Of a DNA stretch of 64,000 nucleotides, positions 9,334 to 17,742 are shown piece after piece. The stretch covers positions 124,001 to 188,000 of the forward strand of contig CAWAZU010000026.1 in the NCBI GenBank assembly GCA_963786445.1, written 5' to 3'. Source of the DNA: JAFKFJ01 sp963786445. Lineage in GTDB: Bacteria > Pseudomonadota > Alphaproteobacteria > Acetobacterales > Acetobacteraceae. The translations under genes and the position numbers were made by a program. Each line of letters starts with the position of its first letter. The first letter of the stretch is position 1. The notes beneath the pieces were generated by a model. It searched no databases. It was not told where the DNA came from and saw only the letters and a list, made by a program, of their open reading frames with translations.

Positions 9334-9474
9334 TTCGGTCTCCTTCTCGGTGGCGAGCGCGCGACAGGCGCGCAGCCGTCGCGGCCGGGCATGCCCGAAC
9401 AGGCCCGGCGCGCAAACGGAGGGCGGCTTATAGCGAGGACAGATCGCAGCGGCAAGCAGTGGCGCGGGCCGTTT

Positions 9475-9903
9475 TCAGGCCGCGCGCTTGGCCCCGCGCA
9501 ACCGCTCGCGGACCGCGGCCGCGATGTAGCCGGAGCGCGACAGGCCCTCGGCCGCCGCCGCCGCGTCGAGACGGCCGAGCAGCGCCTCGTCCAGCGTGAT
9601 GTTGGCGCGCACCGAGCGGCCCGGCACTTCGACCGGGACCAGGACCGACGTGATCGTACGGCCTGGTGCTTCGCTGAGCCAGTCAGGCATGACGCCCGGC
9701 GGCGAAGGCGGCGGCAACGGCAGGTCGTCCTCCGTCATTCCTTCGACATGCAGCGCGAGCGCCTCGGCGGCCATTTCCGCTGCTTCCGAAACGGTCTCGC
9801 CGGCGCTCACACAGCCGGGCAGGTCGGGGAAGACGACGCCAAAACCTTCGGCCGCTTCGCCTTCGTCCTGCACGATGAAGGCCGGGTAGTAGCGCATCGC
9901 CAT
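9475..9903 (-). CDS. hicB: HicB-family antitoxin
   Basis: This 142-residue protein has the two-part HicB layout. The N-terminal partial RNase H-like domain reads YYPAFIVQDE...GFGVVFPDLPGCVSAGET, and the C-terminal ribbon-helix-helix domain reads RANITLDEALLGRLDAAAA followed by GLSRSGYIAAAVRERL. HicB proteins neutralise the HicA mRNA interferase and repress their own promoter through the DNA-binding end. It lies 3 bp downstream of a HicA-like frame on the same strand, in the common hicA-hicB order. The central Pro-rich linker (LPLPPPSPPG) is longer than usual. The frame is intact and the call is secure at family level. Confidence 0.85.
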   Translation of the reverse strand: MAMRYYPAFIVQDEGEAAEGFGVVFPDLPGCVSAGETVSEAAEMAAEALALHVEGMTEDDLPLPPPSPPGVMPDWLSEAPGRTITSVLVPVEVPGRSVRANITLDEALLGRLDAAAAAEGLSRSGYIAAAVRERLRGAKRAA

Positions 9904-9906
9904 CGT

Positions 9907-10089
9907 TCAGCCCTTTCGCAAGCTCAGCCCGCTTTGCCGTTCGATCGAGACGAGGTCCTTGACCGGGATGTCGCGCCCGCTATGCACCGCGACGGTGACG
10001 AGGCCCGGCCGCGACGGGTGCTGCCGAGGACGACCAGTGGGTCTGGTGAGCGTGCCAATGTGCGTTCCGGCACGTTCACCGCCGCCCAT
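9907..10089 (-). CDS. hicA: HicA-like toxin, only the C-terminal half recognisable
   Basis: The last 36 residues (HPSRPGLVTVAVHSGRD then IPVKDLVSIERQSGLSLRKG) match the C-terminal half of HicA, a small double-stranded-RNA-binding-fold toxin that cleaves mRNA. The first 24 residues of the open frame (GERAGTHIGTLTRPTGRPRQ) do not look like the HicA N-terminus, and no GSH motif with the catalytic His is in frame just before the HP. Either an indel scrambles the 5' part, or the toxin is truncated against the end of the MFS gene, which its 5' end overlaps by 14 bp. The neighbouring hicB supports a real toxin-antitoxin pair. I cannot fix the start. Confidence 0.55.
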   Translation of the reverse strand: MGGGERAGTHIGTLTRPTGRPRQHPSRPGLVTVAVHSGRDIPVKDLVSIERQSGLSLRKG

Positions 10090-11293
10090 ACTTCACCCCC
10101 GCCACCGCCAGCCAGACCAGCCCCGCCGCCCCCAGCGCCCCCATCGCGTCCAGCGGGCCGACCCGCTCGGCCAGCCAGCCGGCCAGCAGCATCCCCAGCG
10201 GCCAGGCACCGATCGCCGTCGTCACCAGCCCCATCACCCGCGACCGCGTGGCCTCCGGCGCCTCGGTCAGCGCGATCGTCACCTGCTCGTTGGAATAGAC
10301 CGCCAGCCCCAGCCCGCCCGCCAGCAGCAGCCCCGCCGCCGCCCAGAACCACGGCGCCGCCGCGGTCAGCGCCAGCATCGCCAGGAACCACGCCGACCCG
10401 CCGAAAAACAGCCAGATCGGCCGCCCCGGCGGCATCCCGCGTACCGCCAGCGCCAGCCCGCCCAGCGTCGCCCCGGTCGGCTCCGCCGCTGCCAGCACGC
10501 CGACCAGCGCCGCCGAGACGCCGAACACGTCGCGCCCGGCCGGGGCGACCAACGCGGTGTAGGCGAAGCCGAACAGGTTCTGCGCCACCGTCACCGCCAC
10601 CAGCGCCAGCAGCACCGAAGAGCGCCGCACCACCAGGACCGCCTCGGCCAGATCGGCCATCACCGAGGCGGGCGAGAGCGGCCGGCGCGGCTGCACATGG
10701 CGCACCAGCGCCGCCAGCGCCGCCGCGGCGAGGTTGAGCACCGCCGAGGCGGCAAACGTGCCGGCCAGGCCGAGAACCTCATAGGCGACGCCGCCGAGCA
10801 GCGGCCCGAGCGCGCGCGTCGCCGAACTGGTCAGGCTGTCGAGCGCAATGGCGCGCGCGGTGAGCGCGGGGGCGACGCTCTCGCCCACCAGGCGCCGCCG
10901 CGCCGACATGTCGGTGCCATAGACGAGGCCGCCGACCAGCCCGGCCGCGAACAGGTGCCACGGCAGCAGCACGCCGGCCCACGCCAGCAACGCCACCACC
11001 AAGGCGGCCAGGCCGCTGAGCAGCATGCCGCCGGCAACGATGGCGCGGCGATCAAAAGCGTCGGCCAGCACGCCGCTCAGCGCGCCGGTGAAAATCAGCG
11101 GCAGGCTGCGCGACGCCGCCACCGCCGCCACCGCCAGCTCCGACCCGGTGGCGTCGAGCGTGAACAGCGACGCCGCCAGCACCTCCAGCCAGCGCATCGC
11201 ATTGCCCAGACCGCCCACCGCCCACAGCAGCAGGAAGTCGCGCGAGGCGAGGCCGGGGGTGGCTGTCGGCGGCGGGACGTTCATGCGCGGCAC
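10076..11293 (-). CDS. MFS transporter
   Basis: This 405-residue inner-membrane protein has about twelve hydrophobic helices and a central basic loop (RHVQPRRPLSP) dividing two six-helix halves, as in the major facilitator superfamily. The loop between helices 2 and 3 reads GVLADAFDRRAI, a version of the MFS motif A. Similarity in layout is to the EntS/MFS_3 exporter group, but the substrate is unknown. I use the GTG at 11291-11293 because GGAGAGGG lies 5 bp upstream; the ATG three codons later (11284) is the alternative. That Shine-Dalgarno lies inside the terminator hairpin after the upstream sugar ABC operon, which may limit translation. The frame is intact. Confidence 0.8.
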   Translation of the reverse strand: MPRMNVPPPTATPGLASRDFLLLWAVGGLGNAMRWLEVLAASLFTLDATGSELAVAAVAASRSLPLIFTGALSGVLADAFDRRAIVAGGMLLSGLAALVVALLAWAGVLLPWHLFAAGLVGGLVYGTDMSARRRLVGESVAPALTARAIALDSLTSSATRALGPLLGGVAYEVLGLAGTFAASAVLNLAAAALAALVRHVQPRRPLSPASVMADLAEAVLVVRRSSVLLALVAVTVAQNLFGFAYTALVAPAGRDVFGVSAALVGVLAAAEPTGATLGGLALAVRGMPPGRPIWLFFGGSAWFLAMLALTAAAPWFWAAAGLLLAGGLGLAVYSNEQVTIALTEAPEATRSRVMGLVTTAIGAWPLGMLLAGWLAERVGPLDAMGALGAAGLVWLAVAGVKYGRR

Positions 11294-11296
11294 GGC

Positions 11297-11325
11297 ACCC
11301 TCTCCCGCGCGCGGCGGGAGAGGGT
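11297..11325 (-). terminator. GC-rich hairpin after sugar ABC operon 1
   Basis: ACCCTCTCCCGC (11297-11308) pairs perfectly with GCGGGAGAGGGT (11314-11325) around a 5-base loop. It sits 13 bp after the stop of the sugar-binding protein gene and 3 bp before the MFS start. There is no clear T-run. The arm nearest the MFS gene contains that gene's probable Shine-Dalgarno. Confidence 0.6.
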
Positions 11326-11338
11326 CGGGGCGCGGGTC

Positions 11339-12439
11339 CTACTTGCCCCAGATCTTGCGATAGGCGTCCTGGTAGCCGTTCTGCGGGTCGTAGATGTCTT
11401 TCGGCCCGCCGTCGCGGCCGATATTCGCCTTGATGAACAGATGCGGGGGTGCGACGTAGCCGCTCGGCGGCGCGCCGGCGAAGGCGCGGTTCAGCTCGTC
11501 CACCTCCTGCCAGCCGTGCAGATGCAGCGGCTCGGCCACCGTGCCGATCTGGTACTCGCCGGAGCGGATGCGCTGGAACGCCGGGCCGGAGCCGTCGCCG
11601 GCCGAGATCGCGTGCGGTGCGCCGTCGCCGGCAATGCCCGCCGCCTGCAGCGCCGGCGCCATGAAGTCGAAGGTCAGGTCGTTGATCGACAGCCCGTAGG
11701 TCCACTTGGCGCCGTAGCGCTGCAGCAGCGAGGTGGTGAGCTGCGGCATGCGGTTGGCGGCGTCGGCCAGCGGCGTGTCCTGGATGCTGAGCAGCGTGCA
11801 GGTGCTGCACGCCTTGATCACCGCGGCCATCGCGTCCGACTTGGCGATCGCGATGGCATAGGCGCTGTCGGTGAAGATGATCGCGCCGGCCTTACCGTCG
11901 GAATCCGCGACCGCGTAGCTCGCCGCCGCCTTCGCGACTTCCAGCGGGTCGGTCGTGATGTTGGTGAAGATGCCGAATTTCGGCATCGGTCCCGGCTTCG
12001 GCCCGGAGTGCCAGCCGACCACTTTGATGCCTGCCTTGACCGCCGGCTCGATCGCGCTCGCCTGCTCGGCGGCGTCGATCGCATCGAGCACGATGCCGTC
12101 GGCGTGCAGCGCGATCGCCTGCGCGATGCCTTCGGCGCGCACGCTCACCGAGCCCTGGCCATCGATGCCGCGCGTCTCCCAGCCGATGACCTTCGCCGCC
12201 TCGTCGATGCCGGCCGCCACGCCGCGCGCGCCGCCGTTGCGCTGGTCGGTCGAAATCCACACGATCAGCTTGTGGCCGGCCGCCTTCGGCCCGCTGGTCG
12301 GGCCGGTCCAGGTCGTCACCGGCGCCGTCACCTGCTTGATGTACGCCTTCGCGTCCTGCACCGCGTCGGCGCGCGCGCTGCCGGCCAGCGCCAGCGCCGC
12401 CGCCCCGCCCAGCAGGGCCGCTCGCATCGTGTAAGCCAT
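11339..12439 (-). CDS. Sugar ABC transporter substrate-binding protein (CUT2 system 1)
   Basis: This is a 366-residue periplasmic binding protein. A Sec signal peptide (MRAALLGGAAALALAGSARAD) ends near residue 25. The mature part has the type I periplasmic-binding fold of the RbsB/XylF group: a LIVWISTDQRNGG opening strand, DGIVLDAIDAAEQASAIE, and VKAGIKVVGWHSGPKPG. It would deliver a sugar or similar ligand to the permease and ATPase encoded just upstream (23-bp gap to the permease). The ATG at 12437-12439 has AGCGACGG nearby. A cysteine pair (KACSTCTLL) is visible mid-protein. The ligand cannot be predicted. The frame is intact, and a hairpin follows the stop. Confidence 0.85.
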   Translation of the reverse strand: MAYTMRAALLGGAAALALAGSARADAVQDAKAYIKQVTAPVTTWTGPTSGPKAAGHKLIVWISTDQRNGGARGVAAGIDEAAKVIGWETRGIDGQGSVSVRAEGIAQAIALHADGIVLDAIDAAEQASAIEPAVKAGIKVVGWHSGPKPGPMPKFGIFTNITTDPLEVAKAAASYAVADSDGKAGAIIFTDSAYAIAIAKSDAMAAVIKACSTCTLLSIQDTPLADAANRMPQLTTSLLQRYGAKWTYGLSINDLTFDFMAPALQAAGIAGDGAPHAISAGDGSGPAFQRIRSGEYQIGTVAEPLHLHGWQEVDELNRAFAGAPPSGYVAPPHLFIKANIGRDGGPKDIYDPQNGYQDAYRKIWGK

Positions 12440-12462
12440 CCGTCGCTCTCCCCCTTGGTGGT

Positions 12463-13503
12463 TCATGCCGTGGTGTCGGTGACGCGCCGCACCGCCGAGC
12501 GGCGGCGCTGCGCATAGCCGGCAATGCCGATCGCCACGATCAGCGTCGCCCCGTTGAACAGCGGCTCGACGAAGAACGCCGCGCCGAACTGCTGAATTCC
12601 CGAAATGCCGACAGCGAGGATGAGCACGCCGATCAGCGTGCCCCACACGTTCACCCGCCCCGGCTTGATCGTCGTCGAGCCGAGGAACGCGCCGACCAGC
12701 GCCGGCAGCAGGTATTCCAGCCCGACGCTGGCCTGCCCGATGCGCAGCTTGGAAGCCAGCAGCACGCCGGCGAACGCAGTGAGCACCCCGGAGGCGACGA
12801 ACACGCCGATGACATAGGCGCGCACCGGGATGCCGTTCAGCGCCGCCGCTTTCGGATTGGCGCCGATCGCATACATGTGCCGCCCGAGCGGCAGCCGCTC
12901 GGTGACCAGCCACAGCACGATCGCGATCGCGATGACGTAATAGGCGCCGATCGGCAGACCGAAAATCCAGGTGGCGTTGATGGCGATGAAGCCGTGCGCG
13001 AGCGGCCCCATGATCTGCCGCCCGCCGGTGTGCCAAATCGCGATCGCATACAGGATCGTGCCGGTGCCGAGCGTGGCGATGAAACTGTCGATCTGCGCCA
13101 CTTCGACCAGCAGCCCGTTGATGACGCCGACGAAGGCGCCGGCGAGCAGCGTCACCGCCACCGCGATCGGCCACGCCACGCCGTACGTCACCTGCAGCGT
13201 GATCGCGAGCAGGTGCCACAGCACGATGCCATAGCCGACGGTGAGGTCGATGCGCCCGGCGATCATCGGCAGCATCGCCGACAGCGACAGCAGCGCGATC
13301 ACCGCCTTGTCGCTCAGGATCGAGCGGGCGTTGAGCGCGGTCGGGAACGTGTCGGGCAGCAGGATGGAGAACAGCAGGATCAGCAGCAGCGTCAGGATCG
13401 GCAGCCCGTACACCGGCAGCAGCCGCCGCAGCCGCTCGCCCAGGCTCATGTGCGCGAGTTCGCCGGCGGTGGGTTCGAGCGCGTTGGACTGCAGCGACTG
13501 CAT
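12463..13503 (-). CDS. Sugar ABC transporter permease (CUT2 system 1)
   Basis: This 346-residue integral membrane protein has eight to ten hydrophobic helices and belongs to the RbsC/AraH-type permeases (BPD_transp_2). Typical segments are MIAGRIDLTVGYGIVL near helix 2 and SFIATLGTGTILYAIAIWHTGG; the coupling region reads PVRAYVIGVF and the end EPLFNGATLIVAIGIAGY. It forms the membrane channel for system 1. The stop of the ATPase gene lies 3 bp from its start, and the binding protein follows, giving the order ATPase-permease-binding protein. The frame is intact. Confidence 0.88.
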   Translation of the reverse strand: MQSLQSNALEPTAGELAHMSLGERLRRLLPVYGLPILTLLLILLFSILLPDTFPTALNARSILSDKAVIALLSLSAMLPMIAGRIDLTVGYGIVLWHLLAITLQVTYGVAWPIAVAVTLLAGAFVGVINGLLVEVAQIDSFIATLGTGTILYAIAIWHTGGRQIMGPLAHGFIAINATWIFGLPIGAYYVIAIAIVLWLVTERLPLGRHMYAIGANPKAAALNGIPVRAYVIGVFVASGVLTAFAGVLLASKLRIGQASVGLEYLLPALVGAFLGSTTIKPGRVNVWGTLIGVLILAVGISGIQQFGAAFFVEPLFNGATLIVAIGIAGYAQRRRSAVRRVTDTTA

Positions 13504-13506
13504 GGA

Positions 13507-15051
13507 TCACCCGTGCGCGAAGGCGGCTTCAGGGCGGATGCTGGCGGAGGCCGCGGCCAGCAGCGCGTTCACCGACAGGTCGCGCGCGGCAAGTTCGGCG
13601 ACCACCCGGCCGCGATCGAACACCAGCGCGCGATGGCAGACATTGGCGATCTCCTCGAAATCCGTCGATACGATCAGGATCGCCGCGCCCGCTTCCAGGG
13701 CGACGTTGAACAGCCGGTAGATTTCCGCTTTTGCGCCGACATCGACGCCGGCGGTCGGGTCCTCGAAGATGTAGAGCTTGCCGCGCAGATGGAGCCAGCG
13801 GCCGACCACCACCTTCTGCTGGTTGCCGCCCGAAAGCGCCTCCACCGCCATCGCCGGGTCGTTCGGGCGCAGGCCGACGCGGATGCCGAGCGCGGCCGCC
13901 GCCACCGACTCGCGGCCGGGCGCGATATAGGACAAATGCCGCAGCCCGGCGGCGGTCGGGTTGACGAACAGGTTCTCGCGCACCGAGAGGTTCGGCACGA
14001 TCGAGCCGGCGGTGCGGTCGCCCCAGACCAGGTTGATGCCCGCCGCCATCGCCTGCCGCGGCGATTGCGGCGCCACCACTTCGCCGTCGAGCAGCATGCG
14101 CCCGGCGGTCGGCTGGGCGAGGCCGAACAGCGTGCGCCCGACCAGCTCCTGCCCGGCGCCGCGCAGCCCGACCAGGCCGACCACTTCGCCGGCGTGCACC
14201 GCGCAGTCGATCGGCCCGACCCAGTCGATGGCAAGGTGCTCCAGCGTCAGGCGCGCGGCGCCGTGGGTGGCGACGGCGCGGCGGAACACCTGGGAGGGTT
14301 CGCGCCCGACGATCAGGCGGATCGCCTCCTCCGGCGTCGCCTCGGCGACGGGGCGGTCGCCGACGACGCGGCCGTCGCGCAGCACCACCATGCGGTCGGC
14401 GATCTCGAACACCTCGTCGAGCCGGTGCGAGACGTAGATCATCGACACGCCGCTTGCCTTCAGCCGGCGCAGGCTGGCGAACAGCCGCGCCACCTCGTCG
14501 GCGGGCAGGCTGGCGGTGGGTTCGTCGAGCACCAGCAGCTCGGCGTCGGCGGCCAGCGCGCGGCTGATCGCGACCAGCGATTTCTCGGTGCGGCTGAGCG
14601 ACTGCACGCGCGTGTCGGGGTCGATGTCGGCGCCGAGCGTCGCCAGCGCCCGCGCCGCCCGCGCCCGCGCCGCCCGCCAGTCCACCAGGCCGAGCCGGCG
14701 CGGATAGCCGAGCGCGAGGCAGGTGTTCTCGGCCACCGTCATCCACTCGATCAGGCCGAGGTCCTGGTGGATGAAGGCGATCGGCAGGCGGCGCAGCGCC
14801 GCCGTCACGTCCTGGCCGTGATAGGCGATGCTGCCGGCGTCGAGCGCATGCACGCCGGCCAGCGCCTTGATCAGCGTGGACTTGCCGGCGCCGTTCTCGC
14901 CGAGCAGGGCGACGATCTCGCCGCGGCCGACGGCGAGGCTCACGTCGTCGAGCGCGCGCGTGCCGCCGAACTGTTTTGACACGCCATGCACCGCCAGCAG
15001 CGGCGGCGCGTCGGCCCCGGTCGGGATGGCGGCTCGGGCTGGTGCGGCCAC
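13507..15051 (-). CDS. Sugar ABC transporter ATPase, double ABC domain (CUT2 system 1)
   Basis: This 514-residue protein has two tandem ABC domains, as in RbsA/XylG/MglA. The N-terminal domain has a good Walker A (LLGENGAGKSTLIKALAG) and Walker B (LLVLDEPTASLP), but its signature is the altered SLSRTEKSLVAISRAL. The C-terminal domain has a degenerate Walker A (VGLRGAGQELVGRTLFG) and an orthodox signature (LSGGNQQKVVVGRWL). That split is normal for the family, in which only one site hydrolyses well. It starts at GTG 15049-15051, preceded by GGGAGAAG. It is first of the three system-1 genes, about 90 bp after the SMP-30 gene on the same strand, with which it may be co-transcribed. Confidence 0.9.
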   Translation of the reverse strand: MAAPARAAIPTGADAPPLLAVHGVSKQFGGTRALDDVSLAVGRGEIVALLGENGAGKSTLIKALAGVHALDAGSIAYHGQDVTAALRRLPIAFIHQDLGLIEWMTVAENTCLALGYPRRLGLVDWRAARARAARALATLGADIDPDTRVQSLSRTEKSLVAISRALAADAELLVLDEPTASLPADEVARLFASLRRLKASGVSMIYVSHRLDEVFEIADRMVVLRDGRVVGDRPVAEATPEEAIRLIVGREPSQVFRRAVATHGAARLTLEHLAIDWVGPIDCAVHAGEVVGLVGLRGAGQELVGRTLFGLAQPTAGRMLLDGEVVAPQSPRQAMAAGINLVWGDRTAGSIVPNLSVRENLFVNPTAAGLRHLSYIAPGRESVAAAALGIRVGLRPNDPAMAVEALSGGNQQKVVVGRWLHLRGKLYIFEDPTAGVDVGAKAEIYRLFNVALEAGAAILIVSTDFEEIANVCHRALVFDRGRVVAELAARDLSVNALLAAASASIRPEAAFAHG

Positions 15052-15142
15052 GCGGATGCTTCTCCCTCGGCGCCGGCTTCTGCGGCCGGCGCGCCCGCTT
15101 GCAGGGAAGCCCAGCCGGAAGGTGGGCGCAACCCCTATCGCA

Positions 15143-16060
15143 TCAGCAGTATTTCGGTCCCTGCGTGTTCAGGAACAGCGAATAGAGCGAGGTCTGGCCG
15201 CAGATATAGAGCCGGTTGCGCTTGATGCCGCCGAACGTGACGTTGCCGACGATCTCGGGCACCGGGATTTTGCCGAGCAGCGTGCCGTCCGGGTGGTAGC
15301 ACTCCACGCCGGCGGCGGTGGAGGTCCAGAGATTGCCGTGGATGTCGATGCGGAACCCGTCGAACAGCCCGGCGGTCGAGGTGGCGAACAGTTTTCCCTC
15401 GCCGACGCTGCGCCCGTCGGCGCGCACCGGGAAGACGCGGATCACCGGCGCGAAGGACGGGTCGTGCGTGGTGCCGCTGTCGGCGACGTAGAGCAGTTTT
15501 TCGTCGGGCGAAAAGGCGATGCCGTTCGGCTTTTTCATGTCGGTGATGACCGCCACCGGGTCGCCGCCGGCCGGGTCGATGCGATAGACGTAGCAGCCGT
15601 CCTGCTCCTGCGGCAGCTTGTCGCCCTCGTATTCGCTGTCGATGCCGTAGCTCGGGTCGGTGAACCAGATCGACCCGTCGGATTTCACCACCGCGTCATT
15701 CGGCGAATTCAGCCGCTTGCCGCGGTGCCGGTCGGCGAGGATGGTGCGGCTGCCGTCGAACTCGGTGCGTGACACCACGCGCCCGCGATGCTCGCAGGAA
15801 ATCAGGCGGCCCTGGCGGTCGAGCGTGTGGCCGTTCTCGTTGAAGCAGGGCGTGCGGAACACCGAGACCGTGTTGTCGCACTCATCGAAGCGCAGCAGCC
15901 GGTCGTTGGGGATGTCGGAGACGATCAGGTAGCGCCCGGCCGGAAAATACGCCGGCCCCTCCATCCAGCGCGCGCCGGTCCACAGTTTTTCCAGTTTCGT
16001 GTGGCCGAAGATCAGCGGATTGAAGCGCGGGTCGAGCACGACATGCGGGTTCTCGTCCAT
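15143..16060 (-). CDS. SMP-30/gluconolactonase family protein
   Basis: This 305-residue six-bladed beta-propeller of the SMP-30/Gnl/LRE family hydrolyses sugar lactones or related esters with a bound divalent metal. The expected ligands can be seen in EGPAYFPAGRYLIVSDIPN (Glu), RLNSPNDAVV (Asn) and IAFSPDEKLLYVADSG (Asp). A propeller-blade motif occurs several times (GSIWFTDPSYGID, GNLWTSTAAGVE). The ATG at 16058-16060 follows AGGGAAGGAAC, a good ribosome site. There is no signal peptide, so it is cytoplasmic. Its place between two sugar importers suggests that it opens the lactone made by oxidising the imported sugar; that is inference. The frame is intact. Confidence 0.87.
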   Translation of the reverse strand: MDENPHVVLDPRFNPLIFGHTKLEKLWTGARWMEGPAYFPAGRYLIVSDIPNDRLLRFDECDNTVSVFRTPCFNENGHTLDRQGRLISCEHRGRVVSRTEFDGSRTILADRHRGKRLNSPNDAVVKSDGSIWFTDPSYGIDSEYEGDKLPQEQDGCYVYRIDPAGGDPVAVITDMKKPNGIAFSPDEKLLYVADSGTTHDPSFAPVIRVFPVRADGRSVGEGKLFATSTAGLFDGFRIDIHGNLWTSTAAGVECYHPDGTLLGKIPVPEIVGNVTFGGIKRNRLYICGQTSLYSLFLNTQGPKYC

Positions 16061-16172
16061 GGCCGGTTCCTTCCCTCTGGTGCGGCCGAGCTTAGCCGAT
16101 CCGTGGCCGGCCGCCAGACCCGCGGCCCGGCCGACTTGCCCAGCCCCCGGGGGCCGTGTTAGTATCGCTGTC

Positions 16173-16751
16173 ATGCCGCCCGCCGCTTCTCCCGCCCTGG
16201 CCGACCGTTTTGCCCTTCTTGTCGAGGGGCTGCGCCGCGCCTCGCCGCCCGCGGCGCCGGGCCTGGGTCTCGCCGTGCCGCTGATGCTGCTGCTCTGGTC
16301 GCGGCTGCGCCGCACCGCGGAGCGGTTCGCCCGCCTCGCGGAAAAAGTCCGCGCCGGCACGCTGCCGCCGCCGCGCCGCCGCCTTCGCTCGCCCCGTCCG
16401 GCCCGGCCCCAGCCGCTCCGGCTGCCGCGCGGCTTCGCCTGGCTCGTGCGCCGGCTGCCGCAGGCCGCCTGCCGCCGCCTCGCAGTTGCAGCACCTGCTC
16501 GCCGATCCGGCGATGGCCGACCTGCTCGCCGCCGCACCGCAGGCCGGGCGGCTGCTGCGCCCGCTCTGCCAAATGCTGGGCGTCCGCCCGCCGCCGGCCG
16601 CGGAGCCTGTCCTCGGGCCGGGCCCGTCGTCCCGCCGCCGGTCCGGCCGGCGGCCCCGTCCCGCCCCGCCTGCCGTCCCCGGCCGCCGCCACCCGCGCGG
16701 CCCCGCATCCTCTCCCCGCCCGTCCCCGGCATCCCGCCCGTTCCAGCGTGA
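16173..16751 (+). CDS. Conserved hypothetical protein, Pro/Arg-rich (two compensating frame breaks)
   Basis: The opening LADRFALLVEGLRRA is followed by a short hydrophobic stretch (GLAVPLMLLLWSRLRR), a helical ARLAEKVRAGTL segment, and then Pro/Arg-rich sequence. Another frame continues sensibly from about 16478 (LQHLLADPAMADLLAAAP, then LLRPLCQMLGVRPPP), and the first frame returns near 16625 to end in PRILSPPVPGIPPVPA. I recall similar proteins from Acetobacteraceae genomes, always unnamed. The single hydrophobic stretch suggests membrane contact. It is divergent from the SMP-30 gene. No function can be assigned, and the exact protein sequence depends on correcting the two breaks. Confidence 0.55.
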   Translation: MPPAASPALADRFALLVEGLRRASPPAAPGLGLAVPLMLLLWSRLRRTAERFARLAEKVRAGTLPPPRRRLRSPRPARPQPLRLPRGFAWLVRRLPQAACRRLAVAAPARRSGDGRPARRRTAGRAAAAPALPNAGRPPAAGRGACPRAGPVVPPPVRPAAPSRPACRPRPPPPARPRILSPPVPGIPPVPA

Positions 16752-16852
16752 CCGCGCGACGCCTCCGCGCGCCCTGACTGTTCCGACATAAAAACATACC
16801 GGCCGGCAAGAGAGAGACAAGGTGCAGGCGGGGCGCGAACGGCCGGCCTCGG

Positions 16853-16883
16853 TTGACAGGGCGCGGCAAATGCGAACAAATGC
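16853..16883 (+). promoter_or_regulatory. Possible promoter and repeat operator ahead of sugar ABC system 2
   Basis: TTGACA at 16853-16858 is a perfect -35 hexamer, but the region 17 bp on (ACAAAT) is a poor -10. CAAATGC occurs twice exactly 10 bp apart (16867-16873 and 16877-16883), one helical turn, which could bind a regulator on one face. This lies 50-75 bp ahead of the ATPase start. Confidence 0.35.
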
Positions 16884-16929
16884 CTGACAATTGCCGCCCG
16901 AAGCGGCATGGAGGAGACGCAGGACGCGC

Positions 16930-17730
16930 ATGACAGCACGCCTCGACAGCGACCGGACCGTGGCGGCCGGCGGCGGGGAGTTTGCCCACATCGTGCGGAT
17001 GGAGGGCGTGCAGAAATATTTCGGCGCGGTGCATGCGCTGCGCGACATCAACCTGGCGATCGGCCGCAACGAGATCGTCGGCCTGATCGGCGACAACGGC
17101 GCCGGCAAATCGACGCTGATCAAGGTGCTGACCGGGGTATTTCCGCCCAGCGCCGGGCGCATCTTCGTGCGCGACCAGGAAATCGACCTCGCGCACCATT
17201 CGGTCGGGCTGGCGCACGCCATGTCGATCGAGACCGTCTATCAGGACAAGTCGCTGGGCGAGAAGCAGCCGCTGTGGCGCAACTTCTTCGTCGGCCGCCA
17301 GATCACCGACCGCTTCGGCTTCATCAAAATCCGCGAGCAGAAGCGGATCGCGCAGGACATCCTGCTCAACACCATCGGCTTCCGCGGCGCCGGCATCAGC
17401 GTCGATTCCACGGTCAAGCTGCTGTCCGGCGGCGAGCGGCAGGGCATCGCGATCGGGCGGGCGATGCACTTCAACTCCGACCTCATCATCCTCGACGAGC
17501 CGACCGTGGCACTGGCGGTCGCCGAGGTCCGCAAGGTGCTCGACTTCGTGCGGCGCATAAAACAATCGGGCCGTGCCTGCATCTACATCGAGCACAATCT
17601 CGCCCATGTGCATGACGTCGCGGACCGGCTGGTGGTGCTCGACCGCGGCCAGATCGTCGTCGATATCAACCCGCGTGAGATGTCGGTCGCCGAGCTGACC
17701 GAGTACCTCATCGACCTGCAGCACCGCTGA
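16930..17730 (+). CDS. Sugar ABC transporter ATPase, single ABC domain (CUT2 system 2)
   Basis: This 266-residue protein has one ABC domain: Walker A GLIGDNGAGKSTLIKVLTG, signature LSGGERQGIAIGRAM, Walker B LIILDEPTVALA and the switch histidine in CIYIEHNLAH. A single-domain ATPase with CUT2 partners is the FrcA-type arrangement, unlike the double ATPase of the neighbouring system. The ATG at 16930 has AGGA 5 bp upstream; an earlier in-frame start would add residues with no family match. The permease starts 12 bp after its stop and the binding protein follows, all on one strand. It would energise uptake at the inner face of the membrane. Confidence 0.88.
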   Translation: MTARLDSDRTVAAGGGEFAHIVRMEGVQKYFGAVHALRDINLAIGRNEIVGLIGDNGAGKSTLIKVLTGVFPPSAGRIFVRDQEIDLAHHSVGLAHAMSIETVYQDKSLGEKQPLWRNFFVGRQITDRFGFIKIREQKRIAQDILLNTIGFRGAGISVDSTVKLLSGGERQGIAIGRAMHFNSDLIILDEPTVALAVAEVRKVLDFVRRIKQSGRACIYIEHNLAHVHDVADRLVVLDRGQIVVDINPREMSVAELTEYLIDLQHR

Positions 17731-17742
17731 GGAACGCCGCGC

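Noticed and set aside
9959..12517. 852-codon plus-strand open frame opposite the MFS and sugar-binding genes
   Set aside because: It is rich in Gln/Arg/His and has no domain; both genes on the other strand are complete and convincing.
12877..14979. 700-codon plus-strand frame opposite sugar ABC system 1
   Set aside because: It is antisense to an intact permease and ATPase with all ABC motifs; no ribosome site or family signal.
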